The notes below the pieces were generated by a model, which was not told where the DNA came from, searched no databases, and worked only from the letters and a program-made list of their open reading frames with translations. The translations under genes were made by a program, and so were the position numbers. A stretch of 64,000 nucleotides of DNA from Mycobacterium sp. SVM_VP21 (GTDB lineage: Bacteria; Actinomycetota; Actinomycetes; Mycobacteriales; Mycobacteriaceae): NCBI GenBank assembly GCA_024758765.1, contig CP101406.1, positions 1,488,001-1,552,000 on the forward strand, read 5' to 3'. Shown piece after piece: positions 44,472-55,288 of the stretch; position 1 is the first letter of the stretch; each line of letters starts with the position of its first letter.

Positions 44472-45296
44472 ATGAGCGCACCCGCCGTGAACCGTCCCGG
44501 CGTCTTCTCGGCGACTCGCGCACGGATCGCGAACCGCACGCTGCGCACCGACCGGTGGTGGCTGTCGCCGCTGCGGGTGAACCTCGGACTGGACGCGTTC
44601 ATCATCTACGCGACCATCCGGTCGTTCTGGGGCAGCGCCTACTGGGTTGACAAGTACCACTACCTGACGCCGTTCTACTCGCCGTGCATCAGCGCGTCAT
44701 GCGTACCCGGCTCAAGCCACCTGGGCGTCTGGTTGCCGGAGTTCCCTCGGTGGATTCCCTTGGGGGCATTGGTATTGCCCTTCCTGCTGTGCTTCCGGCT
44801 CACCTGCTACTACTACCGGAAGGCCTACTACCGCGCCTTCTGGCAGTCGCCGACGGCCTGCGCGGTTCCCGAACCCCGCGCCCACTACACCGGCGAGACC
44901 CGCTTCCCGCTGATCCTGCAGAACAGCCACCGCTATTTCTTCTACGCCGCGTTCGCACTGGCCGCACTCAATACCTATGACGCGTTCGCCGCGCTGCACT
45001 CCGACGACGGGCCTGGTGGGTTCGGCTTCGGCGTGGGCAACATCGTGCTGTTCGCGAACGTGGCGATGCTCTGGGCCTATACCGGCGGCTGCCACTCTTG
45101 CCGGCACGTATTCGGCGGTCGCCTCAACCACTTCTCCAAACACCCGGTCCGCTACTGGTTCTGGACGAAGATCAGCTGGTTCAACGGCCGCCACCAGCAG
45201 TTCGCCTGGATCACCCTGGGCACGCTGGCATTCACCGACCTTTACGTTGCCCTGGTGTCCAGCGGCATCATCACCGATTTCCGGTTCGTCGGCTAA
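44472..45296 (+). CDS. sdhC: Succinate dehydrogenase (Sdh1) membrane-anchor subunit
   Basis: The 274-residue membrane protein has about five hydrophobic helices (residues about 38-55, 95-115, 155-175, 190-205, 240-262) and several His in or near them (NSHRYFFYAAF, CHSCRHVFGGRLNHFSKHP). These are possible haem or quinone-site residues. It anchors the soluble SdhA-SdhB pair and passes electrons to menaquinone. It matches Rv0249c. It is unusually long for an SdhC because one chain serves as the whole anchor. Confidence 0.85.
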   Translation: MSAPAVNRPGVFSATRARIANRTLRTDRWWLSPLRVNLGLDAFIIYATIRSFWGSAYWVDKYHYLTPFYSPCISASCVPGSSHLGVWLPEFPRWIPLGALVLPFLLCFRLTCYYYRKAYYRAFWQSPTACAVPEPRAHYTGETRFPLILQNSHRYFFYAAFALAALNTYDAFAALHSDDGPGGFGFGVGNIVLFANVAMLWAYTGGCHSCRHVFGGRLNHFSKHPVRYWFWTKISWFNGRHQQFAWITLGTLAFTDLYVALVSSGIITDFRFVG

Positions 45297-45330
45297 GTGC
45301 CACGATCACACGAAGGGTTAGCGAGAATTC

Positions 45331-47250
45331 ATGGTTGAAGTCGAACGGCACTCCTACGACGTGGTCGTGATCGGTGCCGGGGGCGCTGGCCTGCGCGCGG
45401 TGATCGAAGCCCGCGAGCAGGGCCTGAGCGTTGCGGTGGTGTGTAAGTCGCTGTTCGGCAAGGCGCACACCGTGATGGCCGAGGGTGGTTGCGCCGCGTC
45501 AATGGGCAACGTCAACTCCAAGGACAACTGGCAGGTGCACTTCCGCGACACCATGCGCGGCGGGAAGTTCCTCAACAACTGGCGGATGGCCGAACTGCAC
45601 GCCCGCGAAGCACCCGAGCGGGTCTGGGAGTTGGAGACCTATGGCGCGCTGTTCGACCGCACCCCCGACGGAAAGATCAATCAGCGCAATTTCGGCGGCC
45701 ACACCTATCCGCGGTTGGCCCATGTCGGAGACCGCACCGGCCTGGAGTTGATCCGCACCATGCAGCAGAAAGTGGTCTCGCTGCAGCAGGACGACTACGC
45801 CGAGTTCGGTGACTACGAGGCCCGGATCAAGATCTTCCACGAGTGCACCATCACCGAACTGCTCAAAGACGAAGCAACCGGCGCTATTTCGGGCGCCTTC
45901 GGCTACTGGAGGGAAAGCGGCAACTTCGTGTTGTTCGAAGCGCCGGCAGTGGTGTTGGCCACCGGCGGCATCGGCAAGTCGTTCAAGGTGACGTCGAACT
46001 CCTGGGAGTACACCGGCGACGGCCACGCCCTGGCGCTGCGAGCCGGCGCGACGCTGATCAACATGGAGTTCGTCCAGTTCCACCCGACCGGGATGGTGTG
46101 GCCTCCCAGCGTCAAGGGGATCCTGGTCACCGAGGGCGTGCGCGGCGACGGCGGAGTGCTCAAGAACTCCGACGGCACCCGGTTCATGTTCGACTACATC
46201 CCGCCGGTGTTCAAGGGTCAGTACGCCGAGACCGAGCAAGAGGCCGATCAGTGGCTCAAGGACAACGACTCGGCCCGCCGCACCCCGGACCTGCTGCCGC
46301 GTGACGAGGTGGCCCGCGCCATCAACTCCGAAGTCAAGGCCGGACGCGGTTCGCCGCACGGCGGGGTGTTCCTCGACATCGCCTCTCGGCTGACGCCGGA
46401 GGAGATCAAGCGCCGACTGCCCTCGATGTACCACCAGTTCATGCAGCTCGCCGAGGTCGACATCACCAAGGACGCAATGGAAGTCGGCCCCACCTGCCAC
46501 TACGTGATGGGGGGCATCGAAGTCGACCCGGACACCGGCGCGGCGGCAGTGCCCGGCCTCTTCGCCGCCGGCGAATGCTCCGGCGGCATGCACGGTTCCA
46601 ACCGGCTGGGCGGCAACTCCCTCTCGGACCTGCTGGTGTTCGGCCGGCGAGCCGGTTTGGGCGCCGCACAGTACGTGCAGGGTCTGAGCACTCGCCCGGC
46701 GGTGACACCGGCGGCCCTGGAGGCCGCAGCCGAACTGGCGCTGGCGCCGTTCGCCACTCCGGCCGGTGGCCGCACGCCGGAGAACCCCTACACGCTGCAC
46801 TCCGAGCTTCAGCAGTCGATGAACGACCTAGTGGGCATCATCCGCAACGCCGGTGAGCTGGAACAGGCGCTGACCCGGCTGGAGGAGTTCAAGGACCGGT
46901 TCGCCGCCGTGGCCGTCGAGGGCGGCCGGGAGTACAACCCGGGCTGGAACCTGGCCGTCGACCTGCGCAACATGCTGCTGGTCAGTGAGTGCGTGGCCAA
47001 GGCTGCGCTGCAGCGCACCGAGAGCCGCGGCGGCCACACCCGCGACGACCATCCGGGCATGGACTCGGGCTGGCGCAAGACCCTGCTGGTCTGCCGGGTC
47101 GCCGACGACAGTGCCGTACCCGACATCACCATCACCCGCGAACCGCAGCCGGGGATGCGCGAGGACCTGCTGGAGCTGTTCGAGATCTCCGAACTGGAGA
47201 AGTACTACACCGACCAAGAGCTGGCGCAACATCCGGGACGGAGAGCGTAA
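45331..47250 (+). CDS. sdhA: Succinate dehydrogenase (Sdh1) flavoprotein subunit
   Basis: The 639-residue protein has VVVIGAGGAGLRAVIEA (FAD binding, residues 11-27), the FAD-linking His region KAHTVMAEGGCAAS, FHPTGM (substrate region), HGGVFLDIASRL and GGMHGSNRLGGNSLSDLLVFG. It oxidises succinate to fumarate. It matches Rv0248c. The stop overlaps the start of the iron-sulphur subunit (TAATG). Confidence 0.93.
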   Translation: MVEVERHSYDVVVIGAGGAGLRAVIEAREQGLSVAVVCKSLFGKAHTVMAEGGCAASMGNVNSKDNWQVHFRDTMRGGKFLNNWRMAELHAREAPERVWELETYGALFDRTPDGKINQRNFGGHTYPRLAHVGDRTGLELIRTMQQKVVSLQQDDYAEFGDYEARIKIFHECTITELLKDEATGAISGAFGYWRESGNFVLFEAPAVVLATGGIGKSFKVTSNSWEYTGDGHALALRAGATLINMEFVQFHPTGMVWPPSVKGILVTEGVRGDGGVLKNSDGTRFMFDYIPPVFKGQYAETEQEADQWLKDNDSARRTPDLLPRDEVARAINSEVKAGRGSPHGGVFLDIASRLTPEEIKRRLPSMYHQFMQLAEVDITKDAMEVGPTCHYVMGGIEVDPDTGAAAVPGLFAAGECSGGMHGSNRLGGNSLSDLLVFGRRAGLGAAQYVQGLSTRPAVTPAALEAAAELALAPFATPAGGRTPENPYTLHSELQQSMNDLVGIIRNAGELEQALTRLEEFKDRFAAVAVEGGREYNPGWNLAVDLRNMLLVSECVAKAALQRTESRGGHTRDDHPGMDSGWRKTLLVCRVADDSAVPDITITREPQPGMREDLLELFEISELEKYYTDQELAQHPGRRA

Positions 47251-48005
47251 TGACACACAACGCCCACCTGCGAGTCTGGCGCGGTGACGTTGATGGCGGT
47301 GGACTTCAGGATTTCGAGGTCGAGGTCAACGAGGGCGAGGTGGTGCTCGATGTCATCCACCGCCTGCAGGCCACCCAGACCCCGGATCTGGCGGTGCGCT
47401 GGAACTGCAAGGCCGGCAAGTGCGGATCGTGTTCGGCGGAGATCAACGGACTCCCGCGACTGCTGTGCATGACGCGGATGTCGACGTTCGCCCCGGATGA
47501 GACGATCACCGTGACCCCGGTGCGGACCTTCCCAGTGATTCGCGACCTGGTCACCGATGTCTCGTTCAACTACCAAAAAGCCCGGGAAATGCCGGCTTTC
47601 AAGCCCCCGGCTGATCTCAAGCCCGGCGAGTACCGGATGCAACAGGTGGATGTGGAGCGCTCCCAGGAGTTCCGCAAGTGCATCGAGTGCTTCCTGTGCC
47701 AGAACGTCTGCCACGTCATCCGGGACCACGAGGAGAACAAGCCACGGTTCTCCGGGCCGCGGATGTTCATCCGGCTCGCAGAGTTGGACATGCACCCGCT
47801 GGACGCCGCCGACCGGCGTGACTTCGCCCAGGACGACGCCGGCCTCGGACTGTGCAACATCACCAAGTGCTGCACCGAGGTCTGCCCAGAGCACATCACG
47901 ATCACCGATAACGCGATCATCCCGATGAAGGAACGGGTGGTCGGGAACCGCTATGACCCGGTGGTCTGGCTCGGCCGAAAGATCTTTCGTCGCAAGGCGG
48001 ACTGA
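47250..48005 (+). CDS. sdhB: Succinate dehydrogenase (Sdh1) iron-sulphur subunit
   Basis: The 251-residue protein has [2Fe-2S] ligands in CKAGKCGSCSAEINGLPRLLC (from about residue 53, read in two parts), then CIECFLCQNVC (about 145) and CNITKCCTEVCPEHI (about 205) for the [4Fe-4S] and [3Fe-4S] clusters. It links the flavoprotein to the membrane subunit. It matches Rv0247c. The ATG overlaps the sdhA stop codon. Confidence 0.92.
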   Translation: MTHNAHLRVWRGDVDGGGLQDFEVEVNEGEVVLDVIHRLQATQTPDLAVRWNCKAGKCGSCSAEINGLPRLLCMTRMSTFAPDETITVTPVRTFPVIRDLVTDVSFNYQKAREMPAFKPPADLKPGEYRMQQVDVERSQEFRKCIECFLCQNVCHVIRDHEENKPRFSGPRMFIRLAELDMHPLDAADRRDFAQDDAGLGLCNITKCCTEVCPEHITITDNAIIPMKERVVGNRYDPVVWLGRKIFRRKAD

Positions 48006-48007
48006 CG

Positions 48008-48877
48008 CTAGGTCCCCAAGAACGTCATCGGGTCGTGTAACACCCGGGTGCCGTCGTGCAGGCCGTCCAGGGTGGCCATATCAGCCTCGGACAGCTCGAA
48101 CTCGAACACGTCGAGATTCGCCGCAACCCGCTCTGGATTCCCGGACCGTGAGATCACCGCGTTGCCGCACTGCAGATTCCATCGGATCAAGATCTGTGCC
48201 GCCGTGCGCCCGTGGGCGCTCGCCAGTGCTGTCACCGCGGGGTCATCGAGCAACCGTCCCACGCCCAGCGGGCTGTAGGACTGGGTGACGATTTCGCGGT
48301 TGGCGTTGACGTCGCGGAGTTCGGCCTGGTTGAGCCGCGGATGCAGTTCGATCTGGTTGATCGCCGGGGTCACGCCGGTCTCGTCGATCACCTCGGTCAG
48401 GTGTTCCTCGGTGAAGTTGCAGACCCCGACCGACTGCACCAGGCCGGCGTCGCGGGCCTCGATCATCGCTTCGAAGCTCTCCACGTATTTGCCCAGCTGC
48501 GGTGCCGGCCAATGAATCAAATACATGTCGAGGTAGTCCAGTCCGAGCTGTTCCAGGCTGCGCTGGCAGGCCTGCTTAGCAGCGGAGTAGCCCTGGCTGG
48601 ACGTGCCCAACTTGGTGCTGACGAACAGCTCGGAACGCGGAACACCGGAGGCCTCGATCGCCCGCCCCACGATTGCTTCGTTTCCGTAGGACGCGGCGGT
48701 GTCGATGAGCCGGCACCCGCTTTCCAGGGCTGCCAGCACCGATGCCTCGGTCTGCTCGTCGGACAATTTGGCGACTCCCAGACCCAACACGGGCATTGGC
48801 ACCTCATCGTTGAGGGCCACCTGGGGAATCGACATTGAAGTATCTGCGGCGGATTCCAACTCGAATGAAAGCGTCAT
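48008..48877 (-). CDS. Aldo/keto reductase
   Basis: The 289-residue protein is an AKR5-like TIM-barrel reductase with the complete tetrad: Asp and Tyr in [11 protein letters not shown], Lys in FVSTKLGTS, His in [13 protein letters not shown]-binding residues are in [15 protein letters not shown] near the C-terminus. It reduces aldehydes or ketones. Mycobacterial relatives act on methylglyoxal-type compounds, which is only a family hint. The start could be 48877 or an internal ATG at 48835, and neither has a strong ribosome-binding site. It is convergent with sdhB, 2 bases apart. Confidence 0.86.
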   Translation of the reverse strand: MTLSFELESAADTSMSIPQVALNDEVPMPVLGLGVAKLSDEQTEASVLAALESGCRLIDTAASYGNEAIVGRAIEASGVPRSELFVSTKLGTSSQGYSAAKQACQRSLEQLGLDYLDMYLIHWPAPQLGKYVESFEAMIEARDAGLVQSVGVCNFTEEHLTEVIDETGVTPAINQIELHPRLNQAELRDVNANREIVTQSYSPLGVGRLLDDPAVTALASAHGRTAAQILIRWNLQCGNAVISRSGNPERVAANLDVFEFELSEADMATLDGLHDGTRVLHDPMTFLGT

Positions 48878-48928
48878 CTTTTAGACCTACACACTCCGTT
48901 ACGTTGCCATCACTAGTTACGTGTCGAT

Positions 48929-48946
48929 CAGCTGGGAAACCAGCTG
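48929..48946. promoter_or_regulatory. Short hairpin upstream of the aldo/keto reductase
   Basis: CAGCTGG-GAAA-CCAGCTG is a perfect 7-bp stem with a GNRA-type loop, in the 236-bp gap between the reductase and the phosphatase genes. It might terminate the phosphatase transcript or bind a regulator. Two GTTACG copies lie just before it (48898 region and 48916 region). Confidence 0.4.
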
Positions 48947-49113
48947 CTAATAGCCAGTTTTCACCTAGCTGGCGATTGCCGCGTCGATGCGACCGCAGAG
49001 GATTCAGAGCTTCTGCACGTCCCGTTCTACCGATGCCGTCGAATGGTGGTCAACAAGTGATAGGCAATAAATCGGCCGCGAAGTGAACCCGCTCACAATG
49101 CTCCGCGGGTCAG

Positions 49114-49983
49114 CTATTGGGCAATAGCGGGCCAGCCACCTTCACGCTGCAGCATTGCGATCAAGGCATCCGCGATACCCGGCGCCGCCGCAACACATAC
49201 GTCGCCGCTGTCGATCTCCGGGCCAGGCAGCACCACGCGTGCGCCGGCCTCGACCGCGATCAGTGCTCCGGCGGCATAGTCCCACGGCTTGATCCCATGC
49301 TCGTAGTACGCGTCCAGCCGCCCGGCAGCCACCATGCACAGGTCCAGCGCGGCCGATCCGATCCGGCGTACATCGCGCACTTCCGGTAGCAGCCGGGCAA
49401 GCAACGCCGCCTGGGCGGCCCGGCGCCGGGGCGAATAGCCGAACCCGGTGCCCAGCAGCGCCAGGGCCAGCTCGCTGACATCGGTGCAGCGCAGACCAGC
49501 GGTTCCCTGTTGGTCGGTCACTCGGGCGCCCAACCCGGCACCGGCTGAATAGATCCGGTTGCCCACTACGTCGGCAACCGCGCCGGCCACCGAGACCCCG
49601 CCGATCTGCGCTGCCACCGAAACCGCGTAGGCCGGGACGTCGTACATGAAGTTCACCGTGCCGTCGATCGGGTCAACCACCCAGGTGACGACACCCGGTT
49701 CAACACTGGAGACGTCGCCGGACCCTCCACCTTCCTCGCCCAGCACCGCATCACCGGGCCGCAGCCGGCTCAGTCGATCTCGGATGAAGCTCTCGGTCTC
49801 GGTGTCGACCACGGTCACCGGATCGGTCGGACTGCTTTTCGTCTGGACCAGGCCGGAGGACGACTCGACCTTTTCGGCGCCGAACACCTCGGCGCGTCGA
49901 CGCCGGGCGAAGGCGGCGGCTTCGGCCACCAGCGTCTCGGCGGTGGTCCTCAACTGCATGGGGTCGCTACGCAGGGGCGCCAT
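49114..49983 (-). CDS. Inositol-monophosphatase family protein (SuhB-like)
   Basis: The protein is about 289 residues and an IMPase-family phosphatase. GEEGGG, DPIDGTVNF (metal-binding Asp residues) and WDYAAGALIAVEAGA are all present, so the two-metal site looks intact. It closely resembles M. tuberculosis SuhB (Rv2701c) across its length. That gene normally lies near sigA, so this may be a second copy or a relocated gene. GTG at 50001 and ATG at 49983 are possible starts, and the ATG is preferred. It hydrolyses myo-inositol-1-phosphate or related sugar phosphates. Confidence 0.85.
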   Translation of the reverse strand: MAPLRSDPMQLRTTAETLVAEAAAFARRRRAEVFGAEKVESSSGLVQTKSSPTDPVTVVDTETESFIRDRLSRLRPGDAVLGEEGGGSGDVSSVEPGVVTWVVDPIDGTVNFMYDVPAYAVSVAAQIGGVSVAGAVADVVGNRIYSAGAGLGARVTDQQGTAGLRCTDVSELALALLGTGFGYSPRRRAAQAALLARLLPEVRDVRRIGSAALDLCMVAAGRLDAYYEHGIKPWDYAAGALIAVEAGARVVLPGPEIDSGDVCVAAAPGIADALIAMLQREGGWPAIAQ

Positions 49984-50047
49984 CTGCCCATAGCAGCACA
50001 CCGGCGGGGGTTATCGCACCCCCGGCACGCTCACTGCGGCCCGGGCC

Positions 50048-50689
<642 letters not shown>

Positions 50690-50736
50690 TCACATCAGCT
50701 TGCACTATGGCTACTGGCGAGTATATTTCAGGTTAC

Positions 50737-50752
50737 GTTACTGGTGGGTAAC
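50737..50752 (+). promoter_or_regulatory. Palindrome in the fadE5 promoter region
   Basis: GTTAC-TGGTGG-GTAAC is a perfect inverted repeat 48 bp before the fadE5 start, preceded by another GTTAC. It matches the GlnR pattern exactly, but it is equally a TetR-type operator for a fatty-acid regulator. The second reading seems more natural for fadE5. Confidence 0.45.
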
Positions 50753-50800
50753 TTAAGCCTGAGTACCCAACCACAGGTGGCATTCCATGAGGAGGAAGTA

Positions 50801-52636
50801 GTGAGCCACTACAAGAGCAATGTCCGTGACCAGGTGTTCAACCTGTTCGAGGTGCTGGGCCTGGACCGCGTCTTCGGCGAAGGCGACTACGCCGACCTGG
50901 ACGTCGACACCGCTCAAGAAATGCTTTCCGAGATGGTCCGCCTTGCCGAGGGCCCGATCGCGGAGTCCTTCGTCGATGGCGACCGCAACCCGCCGGTGTT
51001 CGACCCGGCCACCCACTCGGTGACGCTGCCCGAGTCCTTCAAGAAGTCCGTGCGCGCCAATCTGGAGGGCGGCTGGGACCGGGTCGGGGTCATTGAGGAG
51101 CTGGGCGGCGTACCGATGCCCAAGGTTCTGATGTGGTCGCTCCAGGAGCACATCCTGGGCGCCAACCCGGCGGTGTGGATGTACGGCGGCGGTGCCGGCT
51201 TCGCCAACATCTTCTACAACATCGCCACCGAAGAGCAGAAGAAGTGGGCCATCCTCGCCGCCGAGCGTGGTTGGGGTTCGACCATGGTGCTGACCGAGCC
51301 GGACGCCGGCTCGGACGTGGGCGCCGGTCGCACCAAGGCCGTCCAGCAAGAGGACGGCTCCTGGCACATCGACGGCGTCAAGCGGTTCATCACCTCGGCT
51401 GACTCCGACGACCTGTTCGAGAACATCTTCCACCTGGTGCTGGCCCGCCCCGAGGGCGCCAAGCCGGGCACCAAAGGCCTGTCGCTGTTCTTCGTGCCGA
51501 AGTTCCTGTTCGACTTCGAGACCGGTGAGCTCGGTGAGCGCAACGGCGCGTTCGTCACCAATGTCGAGCACAAGATGGGCCTGAAGGTTTCGGCCACCTG
51601 TGAGCTGACCTTCGGCCAGCACGGGGTGCCGGCCAAGGGTTGGCTGGTCGGCGACGTGCACAACGGCATCGCGCAGATGTTCGAGGTCATCGAGCAGGCC
51701 CGGATGATGGTGGGCACCAAGGCCATCGCCACGCTGTCCACCGGCTACCTCAACGCGCTCGAGTACGCCAAGGAGCGGGTGCAGGGGGCCGACCTGACCC
51801 AGATGACCGACAAGTCTGCACCACGGGTCACCATCACCCACCACCCGGACGTCCGTCGATCCCTGATGACCCAGAAGGCCTACGCCGAGGGCCTGCGGGC
51901 GCTGTACATGTACACCGCCACCTTCCAGGACGCCGCGGTCGCCAAGACGCTGCACGGCGTGGACGCCGACCTGGCCGTCCGGATCAACGACCTGATGCTG
52001 CCCATCGTCAAGGGTGTCGGCTCCGAGCAGGCCTACGCCAAGCTCACCGAGAGCCTGCAGACCCTGGGCGGCTCGGGCTTCCTGCAGGACTACCCGATCG
52101 AGCAGTACATCCGGGACGCCAAGATCGACTCGCTCTACGAAGGCACCACCGCGATTCAGGCGCAGGACTTCTTCTTCCGCAAGATCATCCGCGACAAGGG
52201 CGCCGCGCTGGGCCATGTCGCGGGCGAGATCGAGGCGTTCATCAAGAACGAGACCGGCAACGGACGGCTGAAGGCCGAGCGGGAACTGCTGGCCACCGCG
52301 CTGGCCGACGTGCAGGGCATGGCGGCGACGCTGACCGGCTACCTGATGGCCGCGCAGGAGGACATCTCCAGCATCTACAAGGTCGGCCTGGGTTCGGTGC
52401 GCTTCCTGATGAGCGTCGGCGACCTGATGATCGGCTGGCTGCTGGCCCGCCAGGCCGCGGTGGCGGTGGAGAAGCTCGACACTGGCGCCGAGGGTGCCGA
52501 CCGCTCCTTCTACGAGGGCAAGATCGCGGTGGCGTCGTTCTTCACCAAGAACTTCCTGCCGCTGTTGACCAGCACTCGCTCGGTGATCGAGAACATCGAC
52601 AACGACATCATGGAGCTCGACGAAGCGGCGTTCTAA
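50801..52636 (+). CDS. fadE5: Acyl-CoA dehydrogenase FadE5
   Basis: The 611-residue protein has the length and N-terminus ([21 protein letters not shown]) of M. tuberculosis FadE5 (Rv0244c). Motifs: [19 protein letters not shown] (about residue 163), [11 protein letters not shown], and [14 protein letters not shown] with the catalytic Glu (about residue 446). A C-terminal helical domain follows. It oxidises a broad range of saturated acyl-CoAs. The GTG start has GAGGAGGA upstream. The 52637-52836 gap carries a terminator. Confidence 0.93.
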   Translation: MSHYKSNVRDQVFNLFEVLGLDRVFGEGDYADLDVDTAQEMLSEMVRLAEGPIAESFVDGDRNPPVFDPATHSVTLPESFKKSVRANLEGGWDRVGVIEELGGVPMPKVLMWSLQEHILGANPAVWMYGGGAGFANIFYNIATEEQKKWAILAAERGWGSTMVLTEPDAGSDVGAGRTKAVQQEDGSWHIDGVKRFITSADSDDLFENIFHLVLARPEGAKPGTKGLSLFFVPKFLFDFETGELGERNGAFVTNVEHKMGLKVSATCELTFGQHGVPAKGWLVGDVHNGIAQMFEVIEQARMMVGTKAIATLSTGYLNALEYAKERVQGADLTQMTDKSAPRVTITHHPDVRRSLMTQKAYAEGLRALYMYTATFQDAAVAKTLHGVDADLAVRINDLMLPIVKGVGSEQAYAKLTESLQTLGGSGFLQDYPIEQYIRDAKIDSLYEGTTAIQAQDFFFRKIIRDKGAALGHVAGEIEAFIKNETGNGRLKAERELLATALADVQGMAATLTGYLMAAQEDISSIYKVGLGSVRFLMSVGDLMIGWLLARQAAVAVEKLDTGAEGADRSFYEGKIAVASFFTKNFLPLLTSTRSVIENIDNDIMELDEAAF

Positions 52637-52654
52637 ACGCCAAGCACAGACTGC

Positions 52655-52687
52655 GCAGGCCCCCGGGGAGACCCCTTGGGGGCCTGC
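52655..52687 (+). terminator. Intrinsic terminator between fadE5 and the PPE gene
   Basis: GCAGGCCCCC and GGGGGCCTGC form a perfect 10-bp stem with a folded GGGG-AGA-CCCC centre, 18 bp after the fadE5 stop. It faces both convergent genes. Confidence 0.75.
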
Positions 52688-52836
52688 TGCATGAGAGCGG
52701 ATGCTTCACCGCGGGCTACCCCGACGCGCGACAGGCTGGCCGTAACATATCGGCACGATCCGAGGACGCAAGGCGGTCGCCAGCAAGAGCTGCGCGGCGG
52801 GGGCCCGAGGTCGGTGGCCGCCGACAATGCCGACCT

Positions 52837-54312
52837 TCAGGGCCGTTCCGGCGGGTCTTGCTGCCAGTTGCTTGGCAGCAAGGGCTCGGTCGGGCTATCA
52901 CCGAAGCTACTGCGGTCAAGGATGTTTAAGCCGCTCGCCCTGACCTGACCTGTTCGCTCGGTCTTGTTTTCTGCGAAACCTCCGGCGGCACCGACCCGCC
53001 CCGCGCCCTGAATTGCTGCCGTGATCGGTGCCTCGCACACTGGCTCGCGGGTGCCCACCGACTCCTCGTCACTGTCCATCGTCATGAATGCGTTCGCGTG
53101 ATGATTCAGTTCGCCGCCTCGCCGCCGCCGCGATCTGCGACGTCGAACTGCCGAAACCGCTGCCGACGCACAGGCATCAACACCCGATGGCGGCGCCTTG
53201 GCCACAGTCCGGTCAGTCAGAGTGGGACCGAAGCCCTCGTCCGGCGGGTGGAATCCAATCACCGCATAGGGCGCCGAAATGGGCGCAGCCGGCGCGCCCG
53301 GAGCTCCAGTCGTGGCTCCCGATGGCGCCGCCGACCCCGCGGTTCCGACTCCAGTACCGGCACCCGAGATCGTCGACACTGAACCGGCGGCAAGCTGCGG
53401 CGCACCACCCGGCCTATTGTCGGCAACCGCGGCACCTCCGGAGTCCGGAACTTCAGCAGCGGCGGGAGCCGTTTGCAGCGCGGCCAGACCCGCCAGCCCA
53501 GCCAGACCCAGGGTCGTGGTGAGCAGGAATGGCGAGGCGAGGATCATGCCGTAGATCGCGCCCCAGAACGGGTACCCCCAGATGTTGTAACTGACATAGA
53601 AGAGCAGTGGCCCCCAGGTGCTCAGGGCCAAAACGGGATTGGCGACAAAATCGGTGAAGAACGGTTGCAGGAAGCCAATCGGATCCTTGATCAGATCGAT
53701 GGTCTCCTGGCCGTTCTCGGCCCACCCGAAGATGAACTGTAGGAGCTGGTCGAAGGTGGATGTGGACTCAGCCGACGCAGCCAGCATGGCGGGAGCAGCG
53801 ATACTTTGGGGAACCGAGGCCAGCGCGGTGTCCGCTACCGCCTGATAGCCGGCCATCGCGGTGGCCGCCTGTGCCCACATCCGAACGTAGTCAGCTTCGT
53901 TGGACGCTATCGGAATGGTGTTGATCCCAAGAAAGTTCGTGCTGACTAGGACGCCGTGGGCAATGCGGTTGGAAGCCAGTTCGGCCAACGTCGGCATGGT
54001 GGCCAAGGCCGTGGAGTATGCGGCAGCTGCTGTCTCATGTTGCACCGCGACTACTGCACTGCGGTCGCTCTGCTGGTCAAGCCAGGCTAGATATCCGACA
54101 TGTGCTGCGGCATACCGGTCGGCACCGGTCCCCTCCCACTGGGCCTTGACTTGGCCCAGCAGCGCAGCGAGCTCGGTGGCGGCAGTGCCGTAGTGAACAG
54201 ATAGATCGCTCCAACTGGCCGCCGCGGCCAACAGGCCCCCCGGCCCCGGCCCGGTGGACAGCAACGTCGAATGCACCTCCGGTGGCACTGCCATCCACAT
54301 CGGTTCCGTCAT
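52837..54312 (-). CDS. PPE-family protein, PPE2-like, with an Arg-rich patch
   Basis: The protein is about 491 residues. The PPE domain is at about 1-175: [19 protein letters not shown] at the start and W59-E60-G61 (the WxG turn). A hydrophobic segment (about 225-285), a Pro/Ala/Gly/Ser-rich linker and then RRRRSRRRR at residues 390-398 with an acidic tail follow. M. tuberculosis PPE2 carries a comparable C-terminal basic nuclear-localisation signal. Export probably needs an ESX system and a PE partner, none of which is nearby. The frame is open to 54474, but the PPE N-terminus fixes the ATG at 54312. Confidence 0.8.
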   Translation of the reverse strand: MTEPMWMAVPPEVHSTLLSTGPGPGGLLAAAASWSDLSVHYGTAATELAALLGQVKAQWEGTGADRYAAAHVGYLAWLDQQSDRSAVVAVQHETAAAAYSTALATMPTLAELASNRIAHGVLVSTNFLGINTIPIASNEADYVRMWAQAATAMAGYQAVADTALASVPQSIAAPAMLAASAESTSTFDQLLQFIFGWAENGQETIDLIKDPIGFLQPFFTDFVANPVLALSTWGPLLFYVSYNIWGYPFWGAIYGMILASPFLLTTTLGLAGLAGLAALQTAPAAAEVPDSGGAAVADNRPGGAPQLAAGSVSTISGAGTGVGTAGSAAPSGATTGAPGAPAAPISAPYAVIGFHPPDEGFGPTLTDRTVAKAPPSGVDACASAAVSAVRRRRSRRRRGGELNHHANAFMTMDSDEESVGTREPVCEAPITAAIQGAGRVGAAGGFAENKTERTGQVRASGLNILDRSSFGDSPTEPLLPSNWQQDPPERP

Positions 54313-54486
54313 GCGCGCGTCCCGGCTTCGACAACCCGGTCGACCACGACTCGGGCAGCGCCGGCCAGTGTCAGCGTTGAGGCACGAGCCTGTGGTGGTA
54401 TTGGTGACGACGTTGTCATTGCCATTTCGCGAGCCCTTCTGGTTCCTGATGGTGGCGCGACGCCGAAACCGCACGTCGAGCGATTA

Positions 54487-54500
54487 GTTATGTGCATAAC
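54487..54500. promoter_or_regulatory. Palindromic operator upstream of the TetR gene
   Basis: GTTATG-TG-CATAAC is a perfect inverted repeat, 24 bp before the TetR ATG, in an AT-rich patch between the divergent PPE and TetR genes. It is probably the TetR autoregulatory site and may also control the PPE gene. Confidence 0.55.
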
Positions 54501-54524
54501 AAATATAAATGGTGGAGCGAGAAA

Positions 54525-55178
54525 ATGGTGGTGTCCCCTCGGCGACCGGTCGGTCGTCCCCCCCGGATTTCGGTGGACGACATCGAACGGGTCGGCGTGC
54601 GAATAGGCTTACGCGGCCTCACCGTGCAGGCGGTTGCCTTAGAACTCGGAGTTAGCTCGACGGCGCTATATCGCCATGTCGACGGAAAATTCGGGTTGGA
54701 AACCGTTGTCGGCGAGCGGATCCTGTCCGATCTGGAGATCGCCGATGACCCAGACCACGACGCCGCCGAACACCTGCTGTCGTCAGCTCAGCAGCTGCGG
54801 GCGTTCTTGCTCGCACATCCGGGGCTGCCCGCGTACGTACAGCTGCTGTTTCCCCGCGGCCCTGCGGGAGAGGCGTTGCTGGCTGGCGAAGTTGCCGCCC
54901 TCATCCGGCGCGGTTGCAGTCCGGAAGCTGCCATGATGGCGACCACTACAGTCGCGCTGATAGTGATCAGCGTGTCCGCCGCCGAGGAAAACCGTCGTGA
55001 ACACGCCGCACGGATCCCCGGGATGGCAGAGCGGCGCCAAGAGGCCTTGGAGTCTTACGTTGATCATGGCCTCCCTGATACGGCGATGGATGCTGACGCC
55101 TACTTCAGCTACGTGGTCTGGTCATGCTTGAACGGCATCCTGGCCTCCAGCGGTATCGCGTGTCACGAACAGCGTTAG
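54525..55178 (+). CDS. TetR-family transcriptional regulator
   Basis: The 217-residue protein has GRPPRISVDDIERVG, then a TetR helix-turn-helix (LTVQAVALELGVSSTALYRHVDGK, about 40-62) and a helical ligand domain. ATG at 54525 has GGAG upstream and avoids the operator palindrome, which an ATG at 54492 would overlap. It is divergent from the PPE gene and 110 bp upstream of the methyltransferase. Confidence 0.83.
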   Translation: MVVSPRRPVGRPPRISVDDIERVGVRIGLRGLTVQAVALELGVSSTALYRHVDGKFGLETVVGERILSDLEIADDPDHDAAEHLLSSAQQLRAFLLAHPGLPAYVQLLFPRGPAGEALLAGEVAALIRRGCSPEAAMMATTTVALIVISVSAAEENRREHAARIPGMAERRQEALESYVDHGLPDTAMDADAYFSYVVWSCLNGILASSGIACHEQR

Positions 55179-55288
55179 CTGGTTTGCGCGAATATCTAAT
55201 TGCCTCAACGTAATTAGGCGAAAAACTAGCCCGCATACCGAGAATTTACTCCCCCACGACTGGCCTCGGTGACGTAACGTGGCCGGCC

